Source of the DNA: Cristatella mucedo
Taxonomy: Eukaryota > Bryozoa > Phylactolaemata > Cristatellidae
Direction: 5' to 3'
NCBI GenBank assembly: GCA_009760855.2
Contig: WPIO01000036.1
Coordinates: forward strand, 2,373,501-2,437,500
DNA length: 64,000 nt
Below, piece by piece: positions 12,686-22,256 of the stretch. The position numbers and the translations under genes are program-made. The notes under the pieces were generated by a model, which did not search any database, had not been told where the DNA came from, and saw only the letters and a program-made list of their open reading frames with translations. How positions within the stretch are numbered: the stretch's first letter is position 1; every line of letters begins with the position of its first letter.

Positions 12686-15600
12686 TCAGTACGGCCTTGG
12701 CCTGTAGTCACCCCTGCCACGAACGCTAGGAGGAGCTTTTCCATAACCACTAGCTGATCCGGGACCAGAGTAGCCATCTACAAAAGAACCTGTGATCATA
12801 AACCATTACACAGTAGTTGCACTCAACTGCAGACAAAATAGTGGCATACAGCAATCAAATAATTAACATTCGATAGAAAATGTTCTGCTTAATCCAATTA
12901 CAAGACAAATGAATGCTGTTTATAAAGAAAAATGGGTAGCAGTGAGAATCAACAGCTTCTGTCTTCAGTATGAGTCATCTACTGTTAGATCAATAGAGCC
13001 GAAACTGCATGCACTTATCATTCAATGGATAACACATTTAATGGCCGCGAACTGGACCATTCACAAAAAAGCCATTAAAACGTGTAGGTTAGCGGCTATC
13101 ACTCCTCCTTGGTGTGCTATACAGATTTGATTACAGCAGGACCAAATCAATGAAGACGAATGTGAAGCGGAAAAACCCAGACGATTGGCCTAGACCCAGG
13201 TGTAAGCCGACAGACATTAAACGACATTTGTACTGATAGAAATAGTTTGCCCCATGGCAAGCAAACCAACAGTGCCGTACTATGCTGCCTATATGCTTAC
13301 ACAGTATGCTCAACAATTACCTTCGTAGCCATAGCCATCAGAGCCACCTTCCCGGTGACCATAGTCGTAGTACTCGTTCTGTGTCCTAGGAGCTGACATT
13401 GGTGGCCTTAAAGAAACAGCACCTTACAATTACAGCAAGAAACCTGCAATATTTTTGACACTAAATTCGTACCATAATTTGCTCTAGCAATCAGTTCTGC
13501 CTCAGATTTTGCTGGCAAATAAAGAAAATTATTGCATTTTCCAGAACAAAGCTTCACAAGAACATAAAAGCAGCATGTACCAGTCATTGGAGACAGGGGG
13601 CAGAATGAGATCTGCAACCTGCACTATGATGCTGGAATTTTTTTTTATACGACGGTGAGCCTCAGATGGACACCAGCCGGCCAGCAGCAGGACGCTGCCG
13701 GCAGGCCGACATACACACAAGCAAATGCACCATCTGCAGCTCATGTCGAATGAACCAGAGGGCACTTGAATTGAGCAGACCGAGCATGTATGTACACAGC
13801 AAAATTAAAAATGCATGAATATGTGCTAAGGCTTCTGCCAGCAACCAAAACATAAAAGCGTGAGCAATGCCAACCTTGCAGATGCTGGCGATCCTCTGGA
13901 CATCGGCATGGCACCCCTCGATAGGCCAGGTCTCATGGGCATAGAGCCTCTGGGTGGCATTGGCATGCCACGAACTGGTGGGGCCGGTCTAGGAGGAAGA
14001 CCTCGAGGAGACATAGCCGGGCCTACAGGACCACCACGCATGTGTCCCATGCCTCGTGCAAGTCCACGGCCTCGATCAGGAATCTCGCCTAATGTAACCA
14101 GCTCCTCAAGCTGCTGCTGGCGAATATCATCGTTGTAATCCTGAAAATAAAATTATGTATCACGACCTATTTGGATAGTCGAGCAGCATGCATTCAGAAG
14201 CAGCAAGCGTAGTTAGGCATACCGGATTCAGGTACTTTTTCACTTCAGCCACGGCATGTGCTAGCCGTGCTAGCGCATCGCTGGGTTGTGCATAGGCCTC
14301 AATCCACACATGCAGCGGCTCGTTCAGATGGCTATATTTGCCACCCTCCTGTCTAAGCTGTTCTTCCTTCGACTTGTCCCGCATGGAACCACGGCCAAGG
14401 ACTGCCATTCGTGTGCCGGTTTCTTCTTGTAGTCGCTTAAGTGAATTACCTTTGGGGCCGAGGATCTTGCCCACAAAGTTGAACTGGCAAAGAAAGGCAA
14501 ATCACAATGTAAAGGCATCAAGGCTAAAAAATAAATGCAGCATACACTATGTATAAGTTTAAGTTTGTGGTCCTGCTCACTCACCTTAGGAAAATCGTCG
14601 ACGGGTATAAGCACTTTGTATGACAGCTTGCACGGCTTGCCTGATACAACGTCTAGCATGTTGGGGTCATTGCTGGTGGAGTAAGGAGCCCGGCTTTTCT
14701 CACCCTCTGTCGGTATATACAAGATAAAAAGGTTTCCTGAATGTTTTCACGAAATCACAACATGCATTGTTAACAAAAGCAGTTGCTTGTACCAGTCATT
14801 GGAGACAGGGGGCAGCATGATCTCTGCAACCTGCACTATGATGCTGGAGTTTGTCTACGGCTGTGAGCCTCAGATGGACACCGGCCGGCTGGCAGCAGAA
14901 CGCCACTCGCCGGCCGGAATACTCATAATCATAGTACCATCTGCAGTTCATGCCGTGCTACCCGATCAAAAACGAGGCTTGAGCATTCATCGAAAACAGC
15001 CTGTCAGTACTATTCTTAGAATGATAGCTGCACTATCAGCGGGTTTTTACACACTAGTCGCAAGTCCCCTCTGACACCAGTTGCAACGAATTTTAAGGCC
15101 ACGATTATAAGAAATTGCAGAGACCTACTTAGCGAGTTTACATAATTGAGTTGGATCAGCCTGATTCGATTGCCAAACGAAGCTCGGTTCTAAAATCAAT
15201 ACTAAAATACGGGGCACAAAACGATTATGCAAAGCACAGCTTATTCGAACTTTATATAACAATAAACAAGTCTTCCCTGCGCCAACTTGTCGAGCACTAG
15301 TAGTAGAGAGCTGGGTATTGGCAAAAGCTATATCCACAAAGCTCGGCGAATGGAAAGGGTACATCATGCCAAAAGAAAGATTAACCAATTTTTAACGTTA
15401 GCTTTCACATATATATAACAACTCTTAATTAACTCAACATTTACTCGGTGAGAATTACGCAGTTCAGACTGCAGCTTTCGTAGGTATCGCACTTTCCGCG
15501 ACAGTGGGCGAATAAATAACCTTGCACCGGCAATGAAAGATCACAAGCATTTCTAGCACGCACAAATACCGCTGCAATTTCGCATATCTAGCACAATGAC

Positions 15601-15815
15601 ACGCTACGGTGTCTCCTCGATATGATATCCCCACAGCGAAAGACACCGGCAAGCATGACCTAAACGAGACAAAGCATTACCTACAGGGTGGAGAACATAC
15701 CTTTGCCAGCTGATTTGGAAGAAGGAGCATCGGTTACGCCACTATTTGAAAGATCTTGAAGCTCGCCTGAGTAGTTCAGTTGATCTTTATTCTCAGTTTC
15801 AGCCGACATTTCCAT
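12686..15815 (-). CDS. STAR/KHDRBS-like KH-domain RNA-binding protein, six coding exons
   Basis: Sam68/SLM-type RNA-binding protein, expected to bind U/A-rich RNA in the nucleus and influence splicing. Exons on the minus strand: 15815-15701, 14706-14585, 14483-14223, 14140-13875, 13406-13321, 12777-12686. All introns are GT-AG and phases join to 313 codons ending RPRPY-stop. Exon 2 has KLSYKVLIPVDDFPK. Exon 3 is the KH core, with FNFVGKILGPKGNSLKRLQ (GxxG loop GPKG) and GRGSMRDKSKEEQLR. QUA2-like NPDYNDDIRQQQLEEL spans exons 3-4. Exon 4 is Arg/Gly/Pro/Met-rich with RG repeats, and exon 5 carries YYDYGH, a hallmark of the KHDRBS Tyr-rich tail. No QUA1 dimerisation motif is seen. The start is the first in-frame ATG (MEMSAE); the frame is open further upstream, so a 5' exon may exist. 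Introns 1 and 4 host snoRNA-like RNAs. Confidence 0.92.
13573..13750 (-). ncRNA. Predicted box H/ACA snoRNA, copy 1 (intron 4 of KH gene)
   Basis: About 178 nt on the host strand. The 5' hairpin has lower stem CGAC/GTCG, upper stem CAGATGG/CCATCTG and a GC-rich apex. An H box ATAAAA (13648-13643) follows. The 3' hairpin has lower stem CCAG/CTGG and upper stem GCAGG/CCTGT with inner GCAG/CTGC. Box ACA lies at 13578-13576, three bases before the inferred end. Pocket strands TCATAGT and CTCC can pair with the conserved LSU rRNA segment GGAG-UA-ACUAUGA, placing the first U as target. The distance from upper stem to ACA is 14 nt, as the H/ACA rule expects. A similar RNA sits in intron 1. Confidence 0.8.
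14785..14958 (-). ncRNA. Predicted box H/ACA snoRNA, copy 2 (intron 1 of KH gene)
   Basis: About 174 nt on the host strand, paralogous to the RNA in intron 4. Lower stem of the 5' hairpin is CGGC/GCCG (CGAC/GTCG in the other copy, a compensatory pair change). Upper stem CAGATGG/CCATCTG is kept, and the apex has a 9-bp stem CCGGCCGGC/GCCGGCCGG. H box AGACAA is at 14856-14851 and box ACA at 14790-14788. The 3' hairpin and its guide strands TCATAGT and CTCC are identical to copy 1 apart from the apical loop. The 3' end lies 78 nt upstream of the intron 1 acceptor, a plausible distance for an intron-encoded snoRNA. Confidence 0.8.
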
Positions 15816-16463
15816 TTCAGACTGAGAGACGTGCACGGCCTCCGACTCAAAGCACGTTTTGAAAGATGGCGTCGAGCGGGTTACCGCCAAATCAATCTTG
15901 GAATAAGAACATTCTAAAGGATGCCAGCTTTTCCTAAAAGTGAATAAAATTTATTTTATTGTGTACCACTCTTAATCACTTTGAAATAAAGATTAGTGTG
16001 GGCTGATGGGCAACGTCAGGGTTACCGCAGGAGTCAAGGTTCCCTCAGATGCTGCACGTGACCGTTGATACCCCATACTGTGTATATCTATGCTCGTGAC
16101 GCGCCGAACCCCAATACATAGATAGCCGTTAAAGGGCACCGTGGAGACTCCGCGGTTACACCGGAGAATGATTCGCTCCGCTATTTTACCATCAGCGAAA
16201 AATAATCCGAGTATGCATTGACAAGACCTACATGTATATGAGTCAGTGGAACCCGCCCAAGTGGATATTTCCGTCAGATGTTTAATTACGTAGCTGTCAT
16301 ATGCGTTTACGAATCGAACCTACTTACATATGTGTATATATGTGGTGCGTGTTGCATACGTTACGTGGGAATCAAATATTATCATACTAGCTCATGCTTC
16401 TGAAAAATCACTGAAAATTCCAGTGTAGAATTAAAAAGCGAGCCCGAGTGTCCGTTAGCTTAC

Positions 16464-16700
16464 CAAGCGGTAAACCCAGCCTAGCCGGTGAGTCCGACGC
16501 ACAGTCGGGCAAGGACTCTTCGTCAGGATCTGGGTCGTGAAGCGCTCCTATCTTACTTTCAGCCGCTGCCTACGTTTGACCTTGTCAGAAGTGAAGCGTT
16601 CGCTGAGCTTTGAAAGCGAGAGTCTGTCACTGGGCTCCTTCCTCAGTCCCATCCTTTTTTGTAGTTTGTCGTACGCGACGTTACTGTTGAGCGTCGGCAT
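16464..16700 (-). pseudogene. Possible upstream coding exon with a frameshift
   Basis: On the minus strand an ATG in good context (CACAATGCC, 16700) opens 50 codons beginning MPTLNSNVAYDKLQKR, rich in Lys/Arg near the end, and stopping at 16548. One base out of frame the sequence continues as an acidic, protein-like stretch (ALHDPDPDEESLPDC) up to a GTAAGC donor at 16463. That donor phase would match an acceptor TTTAG just upstream of the first KH-gene exon. Either the frame carries an indel, or GTAAGA at 16556 is a real donor, or it is not coding. No known family recognised. Confidence 0.35.
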
Positions 16701-17039
16701 TGTGGCACCGAGTGGCTTCCTCTGTTGCTTGCTCTATTACTCGTTGCGATAGGTTCGCTTACACTCAGCTAACTTTTCTCGCTTTACTCCTTTTATTTCC
16801 CGAATCATTGCTGTGAAAACTCGCTGGTCCACAAAGGCGGAGGAAACCATTGGTTTTTAGTGGAAATTGCACCCCTGAAAAATCACGGAAACATCCGCTT
16901 TGCTTCGATAAGCGGTGCTGAGCGTCCGCTTAGTTACGATGTGGCTTTTGATCTCGTCCCAAAGACTTTCAAGCTTATTTCTTAGTTGCAGAAGCATAAT
17001 CTGTAGAGGAGAAAGTTAAAGGTGCATCTGAAAAAAAAC
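16701..17039. other. No recognisable gene
   Basis: Possible 5' flank of the minus-strand gene; no defined promoter motif seen. Confidence 0.35.
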
Positions 17040-17131
17040 TTTCAAGTTTGCAGCAAATGTAAAGCGCCTAGAAAGAGATTAAGTTCTCTGAGGGCGCTTT
17101 ATCAAGTGCATTATTATTATTATTATTAAGT
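17040..17131 (+). mobile_element. LINE family A 3' tail, young short fragment
   Basis: Contains the intact terminal hairpin (AAAGCGCC ... GGGCGCTTT) followed by an ATT tail. Only about 80 bases of the element were copied. Confidence 0.85.
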
Positions 17132-17171
17132 TCATAGCCATGGGAAATACTCAAGTTGTAACAATCAATTT

Positions 17172-17280
17172 CCATTACGAGAGAGTGCAAGTTGCAGCTA
17201 AATATGCACACTAGCAAAAGCTGTGTCCTCTTGTGGGCACTCTCCGTCTCTTTACCGCCGTAGTACCACTATAAATATGT
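17172..17280 (+). repeat. Duplicated segment with TATA-like box, copy 1
   Basis: Resembles 19205-19303: GAGAGTGCA-GTTGCAGCTA at the start and an ACTATAAATAT at the end (TATAAATA at 17270-17277). The copies are diverged but collinear. Confidence 0.45.
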
Positions 17281-17399
17281 CACGAAGTACTCATTTGTCA
17301 ACGAAGCTTCATTAGCGGTACGGACTTAGTTACTAACTAGATAACTAACTGGAAAAAACTAGCTTGATTTACGGATTGTTGAATGCTTACGCTCATGTC

Positions 17400-17624
17400 T
17401 ATGGCTAGGTCCTAGACCTGTGAAATTCGTTCCCACAATTCTTAAGAAACAAGAACTACTCTCCTGCTACTGACTATAGCACATCCTTTCCAGCCGTCCT
17501 GAGCTGCCACTTCCGCGCCACTGACTACCTCAACAGCTCACCTGACTCAGCTATCTTCCTCGCTTTCTCTCTGTTCGTGAGATAAAGTCCGTCGGCTACC
17601 AATTGCATAACAAAACCCGTGTAG

Positions 17625-17696
<72 letters not shown>

Positions 17697-17785
17697 TTCG
17701 CCCTGTACAAAAGTCTCCTACGCAATACCCACTTAATTTGTGTGGCTTTGTAGAGTTACAGACGGAGATGTATTACACTGCATAA
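17400..17785 (+). mobile_element. LINE family B 3' end, with (TG)n
   Basis: Plus strand. The C-terminal coding remnant (a TCCAGCCGTCCTGAGCTGCCA stretch) and the family B 3' end (GGCTTTGTAGAGTTACAG ... ACGGAGATGTATTACA) flank a (TG)n run at about 17628-17690. The microsatellite sits inside the element and has been expanded there. Confidence 0.65.
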
Positions 17786-17876
17786 CATATTAAGGTTATT
17801 AAGTTTCATTGACGAAACTGCATCGTTGGCTGGCGAATCTGACATTCTCGCTGCGGAGCCGTGTTCACCTAGATTA

Positions 17877-18676
17877 AACCTTTGCTTTGATCCCTCTCAG
17901 CCTTCGAGCACCTCGAATTCTCTCAACTCACTTGCTGCATGTATTCATGACATCCGCACATGGATGGCAGCAAATTTTCTGAAACTAAACGATGGTAAAA
18001 CTAACTTACTAGTTATGTGTAAACCCAGTGTGATTTAGAAATTGGAAAAGGCGACGCTCAAAATTGGCTCTGCCAGCATATCTCCTGTTGAATCAGCTCG
18101 AAATCTAGGTGTCATGTTCCAAAGCGACCTCTCGTTAGCCGACCGCATCAGCTCCACCATCAAGTCTGCCTACTTTCAGCTACATAACATTGCTCCAATT
18201 GGGCTTGTTTAGATAAGGATACCACATCAAAGTTGGTCCATGCATTTGTGACATCCCGTCTCGACTTCTGTAACTCACTGCTTGCTGGCAAGCTTGCTGG
18301 CCTACCGGCATGTGCAATCAGGCGATTTCAGCCGGTGCAAAACTCCGCAGCTAGGCTTGTCTGTCGTGAGCGTCGCAGTTGCCACATCACACCAACTCTC
18401 GCCGTTAAATTACACCTACTTAGGATAGCATTTAGTGGGTCCCTGTGATTCGTTATTCGTGTTCTTATGCGTGCTGACACTGTGCATGCTGCCACTAACC
18501 ACATTTGCATGCTGACCCTGTGCATGTCACCATAGTATTTATTTTGTTTGTTTTTTAAGCATGATTTTACTCACCATTCAATTGCATTTCCCTTTGCAGC
18601 AAATGTAATACGCCCAGAGAGAGATTGAGTTCTCTGAGGGCGCTTTATCACGTGCATTGTTATTACTATTATTATG
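17877..18676 (+). mobile_element. LINE family A, truncated with internal deletion
   Basis: Plus strand from [16 protein letters not shown] through LDFCNSLL and CHITP. It then jumps to the last few codons (GSL-stop), 3' UTR, hairpin and an ATT-type tail. About 300 bases of RT C-terminus are missing between about 18400 and 18412. An in-frame TAG and a small insertion (LLAGKLAGL) are also present. Confidence 0.85.
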
Positions 18677-19110
18677 CCCACGAAAAATCGCGGGAAATTG
18701 CGTTCACGGAATTCAAATCGCGGGAAATTGCTTTCTCTGCCGTTTCGTCGGCGCGTCGCTGCTTGCACGACGGACGAACGGCTTCAGCTTAGCGAAATCG
18801 CTGCCTCTTCTTCCACTTTTGCTTGAGCTTGCGCCTCTTCTGCTAACACTTCCGCCAATGCCGGATCTCGATCGGCATCCATTCGACAGCTGCGAGGGCT
18901 GCGAGTTTAAAGTTTGCCATTGCCTTTCAGCCGGCTGGTTAAGCTGGTAGACGCAAAGCACAGCAGAGCAAGCGTAAAACTCAGCCTTTACACACTCGGA
19001 AAGCTTTCCAGTACGCCAACTCAGCTACGCCCAGCGGAAGCTCGGTGGGCGCCGGAAACGCCAGTCGTCCTTTCCGGTAGTGGAGCAGCCGGGTTCGAGC
19101 TGCTGTAATG
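18677..19110. other. CpG-rich stretch with two E2F-like sites
   Basis: Contains the 14-mer TCGCGGGAAATTGC twice, about 30 bases apart near 18687 and 18717; each holds GCGGGAAA, the E2F consensus core. An 82-codon minus-strand frame here is Ser/Arg-rich without a recognised domain. Confidence 0.35.
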
Positions 19111-19204
19111 CCACGGATATGCTTTGAAAAATTCGCTTAAGCTCACACTCGTCGGAGTATTTTAAGTTCTAGAATTTAGAATTCTAGAATTTCAATTTTA
19201 AATG

Positions 19205-19303
19205 TCAACTATGAGAGTGCACGTTGCAGCTACCTACGTAAATGAGCAAACTATCTTCCACCTCTTTGAGACTTATCATTGCTGGACCCTCACTATAAAT
19301 ATA
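19205..19303 (+). repeat. Duplicated segment with TATA-like box, copy 2
   Basis: Diverged copy of 17172-17280, with GAGAGTGCACGTTGCAGCTA and CACTATAAATAT (TATAAATA at 19294-19301). Confidence 0.45.
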
Positions 19304-19321
19304 TATTGGCCCAGTAGTTAA

Positions 19322-19402
19322 TTGCTCGCCCCAACCCAGGTCTGGTCGAGGCTTGAGCCAGCCTCGTGGTATACATGAAGCGCCTCAATAGAGATTAATA
19401 AT
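19322..19402 (+). mobile_element. SINE-2 fragment
   Basis: CCCAACCCAGGTCTGG ... GAAGCGCCTCAATAGAGATT then an AATAATAAT stretch. The internal part is deleted. It abuts the tail of the LINE at 19403. Confidence 0.5.
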
Positions 19403-20000
19403 AATTATAATAATAATGCACTTGATAAAGTGCCCTCAGAGAACTTAATCTCTTTCTAGGCGCTTTACATTTGCTGCAAAGTGAAATGCAATTGAATGTT
19501 AAGTAAAAATCATGCCTGAAAAACAAACGAAATGAATAATATATTTAGGGGTAACATGCACAGGGTCAGCATGCAAATGCGGTTAGTGGCAGCATGCAGT
19601 GTCAGCAAGCATAAGCACATCAAGGACGAATCACAGGGACCCACTAAATGCTGTCCTAAATAGGTGTGTTTTTAAGCTCCTTTTAAATGTGGTCAGGTCA
19701 GGGAATGTTCTGACACAGGTCGGGAGTTCCACGCTTTGGGAGCATACGAACTAAATGCACGGTCTCCAAAGGATTTAAGGTTTGTAACAGGTATTTGTAG
19801 ACTGTTGGATTCCGAAAAGCGGGTGGTACGATGCTTGGCCTGATGGGGGAGTATATCTGAGAGATAGGCTGGAGCCATAGAATGAAGGGACCTAAAAGTG
19901 AGCGACAAAACCTTGAAGTCAATCCGTTGCTTGACTGGTAGCCAGTGCAGGTCGGCGAGAAGTGGAGTAATGTGGCAACTGCGACGCTCACGACAGACAA
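19403..20000 (-). mobile_element. LINE family A, 5'-truncated copy
   Basis: Minus strand: AAT tail, hairpin, 3' UTR and RT C-terminus from [18 protein letters not shown] to the end. Identity stops near 20000 in the [11 protein letters not shown] region. Small indels break the frame near WNS. Confidence 0.85.
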
Positions 20001-20671
20001 GATTAAGCTCTCATGGCACAATAAAAATGCATTGTGTTATTATAGAACAATGAATAAATCACAGGGGTATCGTAATGAATGCAACATCAGCGATTCTGAC
20101 TTTTGACCAACTAACAGACTAAGACGCCTAGCTCATTGAAGAGGTAGACGGACACGGCTCGTGCATAGCTGCTCAACCACTCATCTCGTACAATTGTCAT
20201 CATGGCACGTCACGAAGCCACAGCAGCAATACATTTCTTACTGTCATTTTGGAGGTAGTCGTAGACTTAGAAATATAAACTATCACCACCGAAAGCAGCG
20301 CGGGGCAGCTGGCGGGCAGCTACGGTGCGTCCTGCGGTTGCGTCGAGGTCTCGGACCTGCGAACCACCCTCACCACAACCTTGGTTCTCCGGACTTCCTC
20401 TGCACCAAGCAATCGTTAAACCAGGCGGAAGTATGGTTCACAGCAGCAAGTACGTACTGTAGGGGTCGTCGCAAAAGCAACGCTACGATGGAGTTATCTC
20501 AAGCGTTACGCGGACTCGCTGTAGGGGCTCTTGCACTACAGTCTGTGGCCACAAACACAGCTCACGCAACCAGTCCTCAACGAATGCCGTCTCTAGTCAT
20601 ACTGATATGGTATCCTAAGTGCACAAGCAAAGTGACTAAAAAATAGATTTGGTTCTCCGAGACCTATCTCT
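20001..20671. other. No recognisable gene
   Basis: A 161-codon plus-strand frame (20161-20646) lacks motifs and paralogues; treated as chance. Confidence 0.4.
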
Positions 20672-20825
20672 ACTGATTAAATAGAGAAAGTCCGTCCTTC
20701 CATCACGCGGCAAGATGGCATCCTTAGTCATGGGGCAAGATGGCGCATCCTTCTGTCTCGCGGCAAGATGGCGCAGCGTTGTCGGCTATGACTCAGCGAA
20801 GCGAGTCCGCAGGCAGTAAGCTCTC
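20672..20825 (-). repeat. Dispersed repeat with CGCCATCTTGC blocks
   Basis: On the minus strand: ACTGCCTGCGGACTCGCTTC, CTGAGTC, then three copies of GCCATCTTGC at about 30-base spacing, and GGACGGACTTTCTC near the end. The same order occurs on the plus strand at 30048-30205 with one block. No coding capacity. Confidence 0.6.
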
Positions 20826-22079
20826 GTACTAACGTATTCTCACTATTTTTTATTTTTTTAATACTAGACCTTGCCTACACCTGCCAAGTATTGGTGAAGC
20901 TGGCGCCTCGAAGCGAATCGTAGTTGCTGCACCGACGCAGGTGTGCAGTCGGTAGCAGAGCGCGGTAGCAGTCAAGAGCGCCCCCTACCGTGACGCAACA
21001 AGTCCTTGGCGTTAACGAGGAGCAGCAGCCCATATACGAGCCTCTAAAGGCCCCGTTCATAAAGCGGCGGCTAGAGCGTAACGCTCACTTGAAGCCCAAA
21101 GTGCAACCGAATAACAACATCTAGAATTTGGCTCTTTGCACACCATCTATATCGCAAATGTATTTGTAGCATATCCGACTCCTAACCATTGTACTTCAGG
21201 CGCGGTTAACTATCTCAAGTGCTGTTATAACCGTACGACTTTAGCATGCTTGCAATGCTCTCACTGCCCTTGACATTGAATTAAGGCCGCCGTCTGCCGA
21301 AATAATATAAAAGACCAATCTTAACCAGCTAGGGTAGTGCTCGAAGTTCGGCTTCTCCAACACTTCTAGCTCTAACATAAAATACTGCCTACGATTTTTC
21401 ATAGGCCTTCTCTGCAGCTGCCGTTATAGCCGTCTAGTTATCATCCTCAGCGCCGGCAGCCATCGCAGCAATGAGCCGAAACCGCGGCTTATGTAGTTTG
21501 ATGCTTCGATAGCAAGCAAGCGACGGTACAGAAACACCTTCTTGTCCGATGGTCACGGCCGTCCTCTCCTGCGCCCGCTGCGTTCTCACCTCCCCTTCTC
21601 TGCAAGCCGTGACTCATCCCCCATAAAACATCAAATAATTAAACCATAACCCCATATAAACCACAAATCGATAAAACCATAAATCCGCAATAAACCACAA
21701 AACTACACCCTATAAGATGTTCGGCTCATTAGCACTTCACTCTGCAAGAGAACGGCGAGCGTCTTACGCTTCCGGCCCATGTTAACAGATCACTTAACCG
21801 ATTAAAAAACTGCAAACATAATTTGTTCTCAAATCACAAAGAGGAACGAACCTCAATGCTCTTTTGCAAAAGCTATTGATGGACCAACTTACCAGGTACA
21901 TCCCCGGCGTATTTAACCAACGTAGTCTTGTCTGCATACCACTCAGTTTGACAGTCTGTGGGGTATGTTAGATAATTTGAAAGTCTGGGGGAATGGCGTA
22001 TTAAAAAACCTACAAACACTCGCATCTGTTAATCGCAGCCTTCGGTGGTTCCATGGGTTTCGTATATTGTGCGATTATG
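20826..22079. other. No recognisable gene
   Basis: Contains an ATAAACCA-like low-complexity stretch at about 21620-21710; otherwise nothing recognisable. Confidence 0.4.
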
Positions 22080-22256
22080 GCATTCTGCCACGGACCATAT
22101 TTGAATGTTGACCCTGTGCACGTCACTTCTAACCATGCTATGCTTGTTGACACTTAGCATGCTACCACTAACCATTCAATCTTTCTTCCTTTAAAGCATA
22201 TGTAAAGTGCTTAGAAAGAGGGGCGCTATAAAAATATATTATTATTATTAGTATTA
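22080..22256 (+). mobile_element. LINE family A 3' UTR and tail, old
   Basis: Two 39-base 3' UTR units (GTTGACCCTGTGCACGTCAC..., GTTGACACTTAGCATGCTAC...) followed by a shortened hairpin and an ATT tail. Confidence 0.75.

Noticed and set aside
13529-13765. Conserved peptide IVQV...LPPVSNDWY in two introns as a duplicated exon
   Set aside because: The similarity does not respect codons, the other reading frames break, and the conserved bases follow hairpin stems and H/ACA boxes; RNA is the better explanation.
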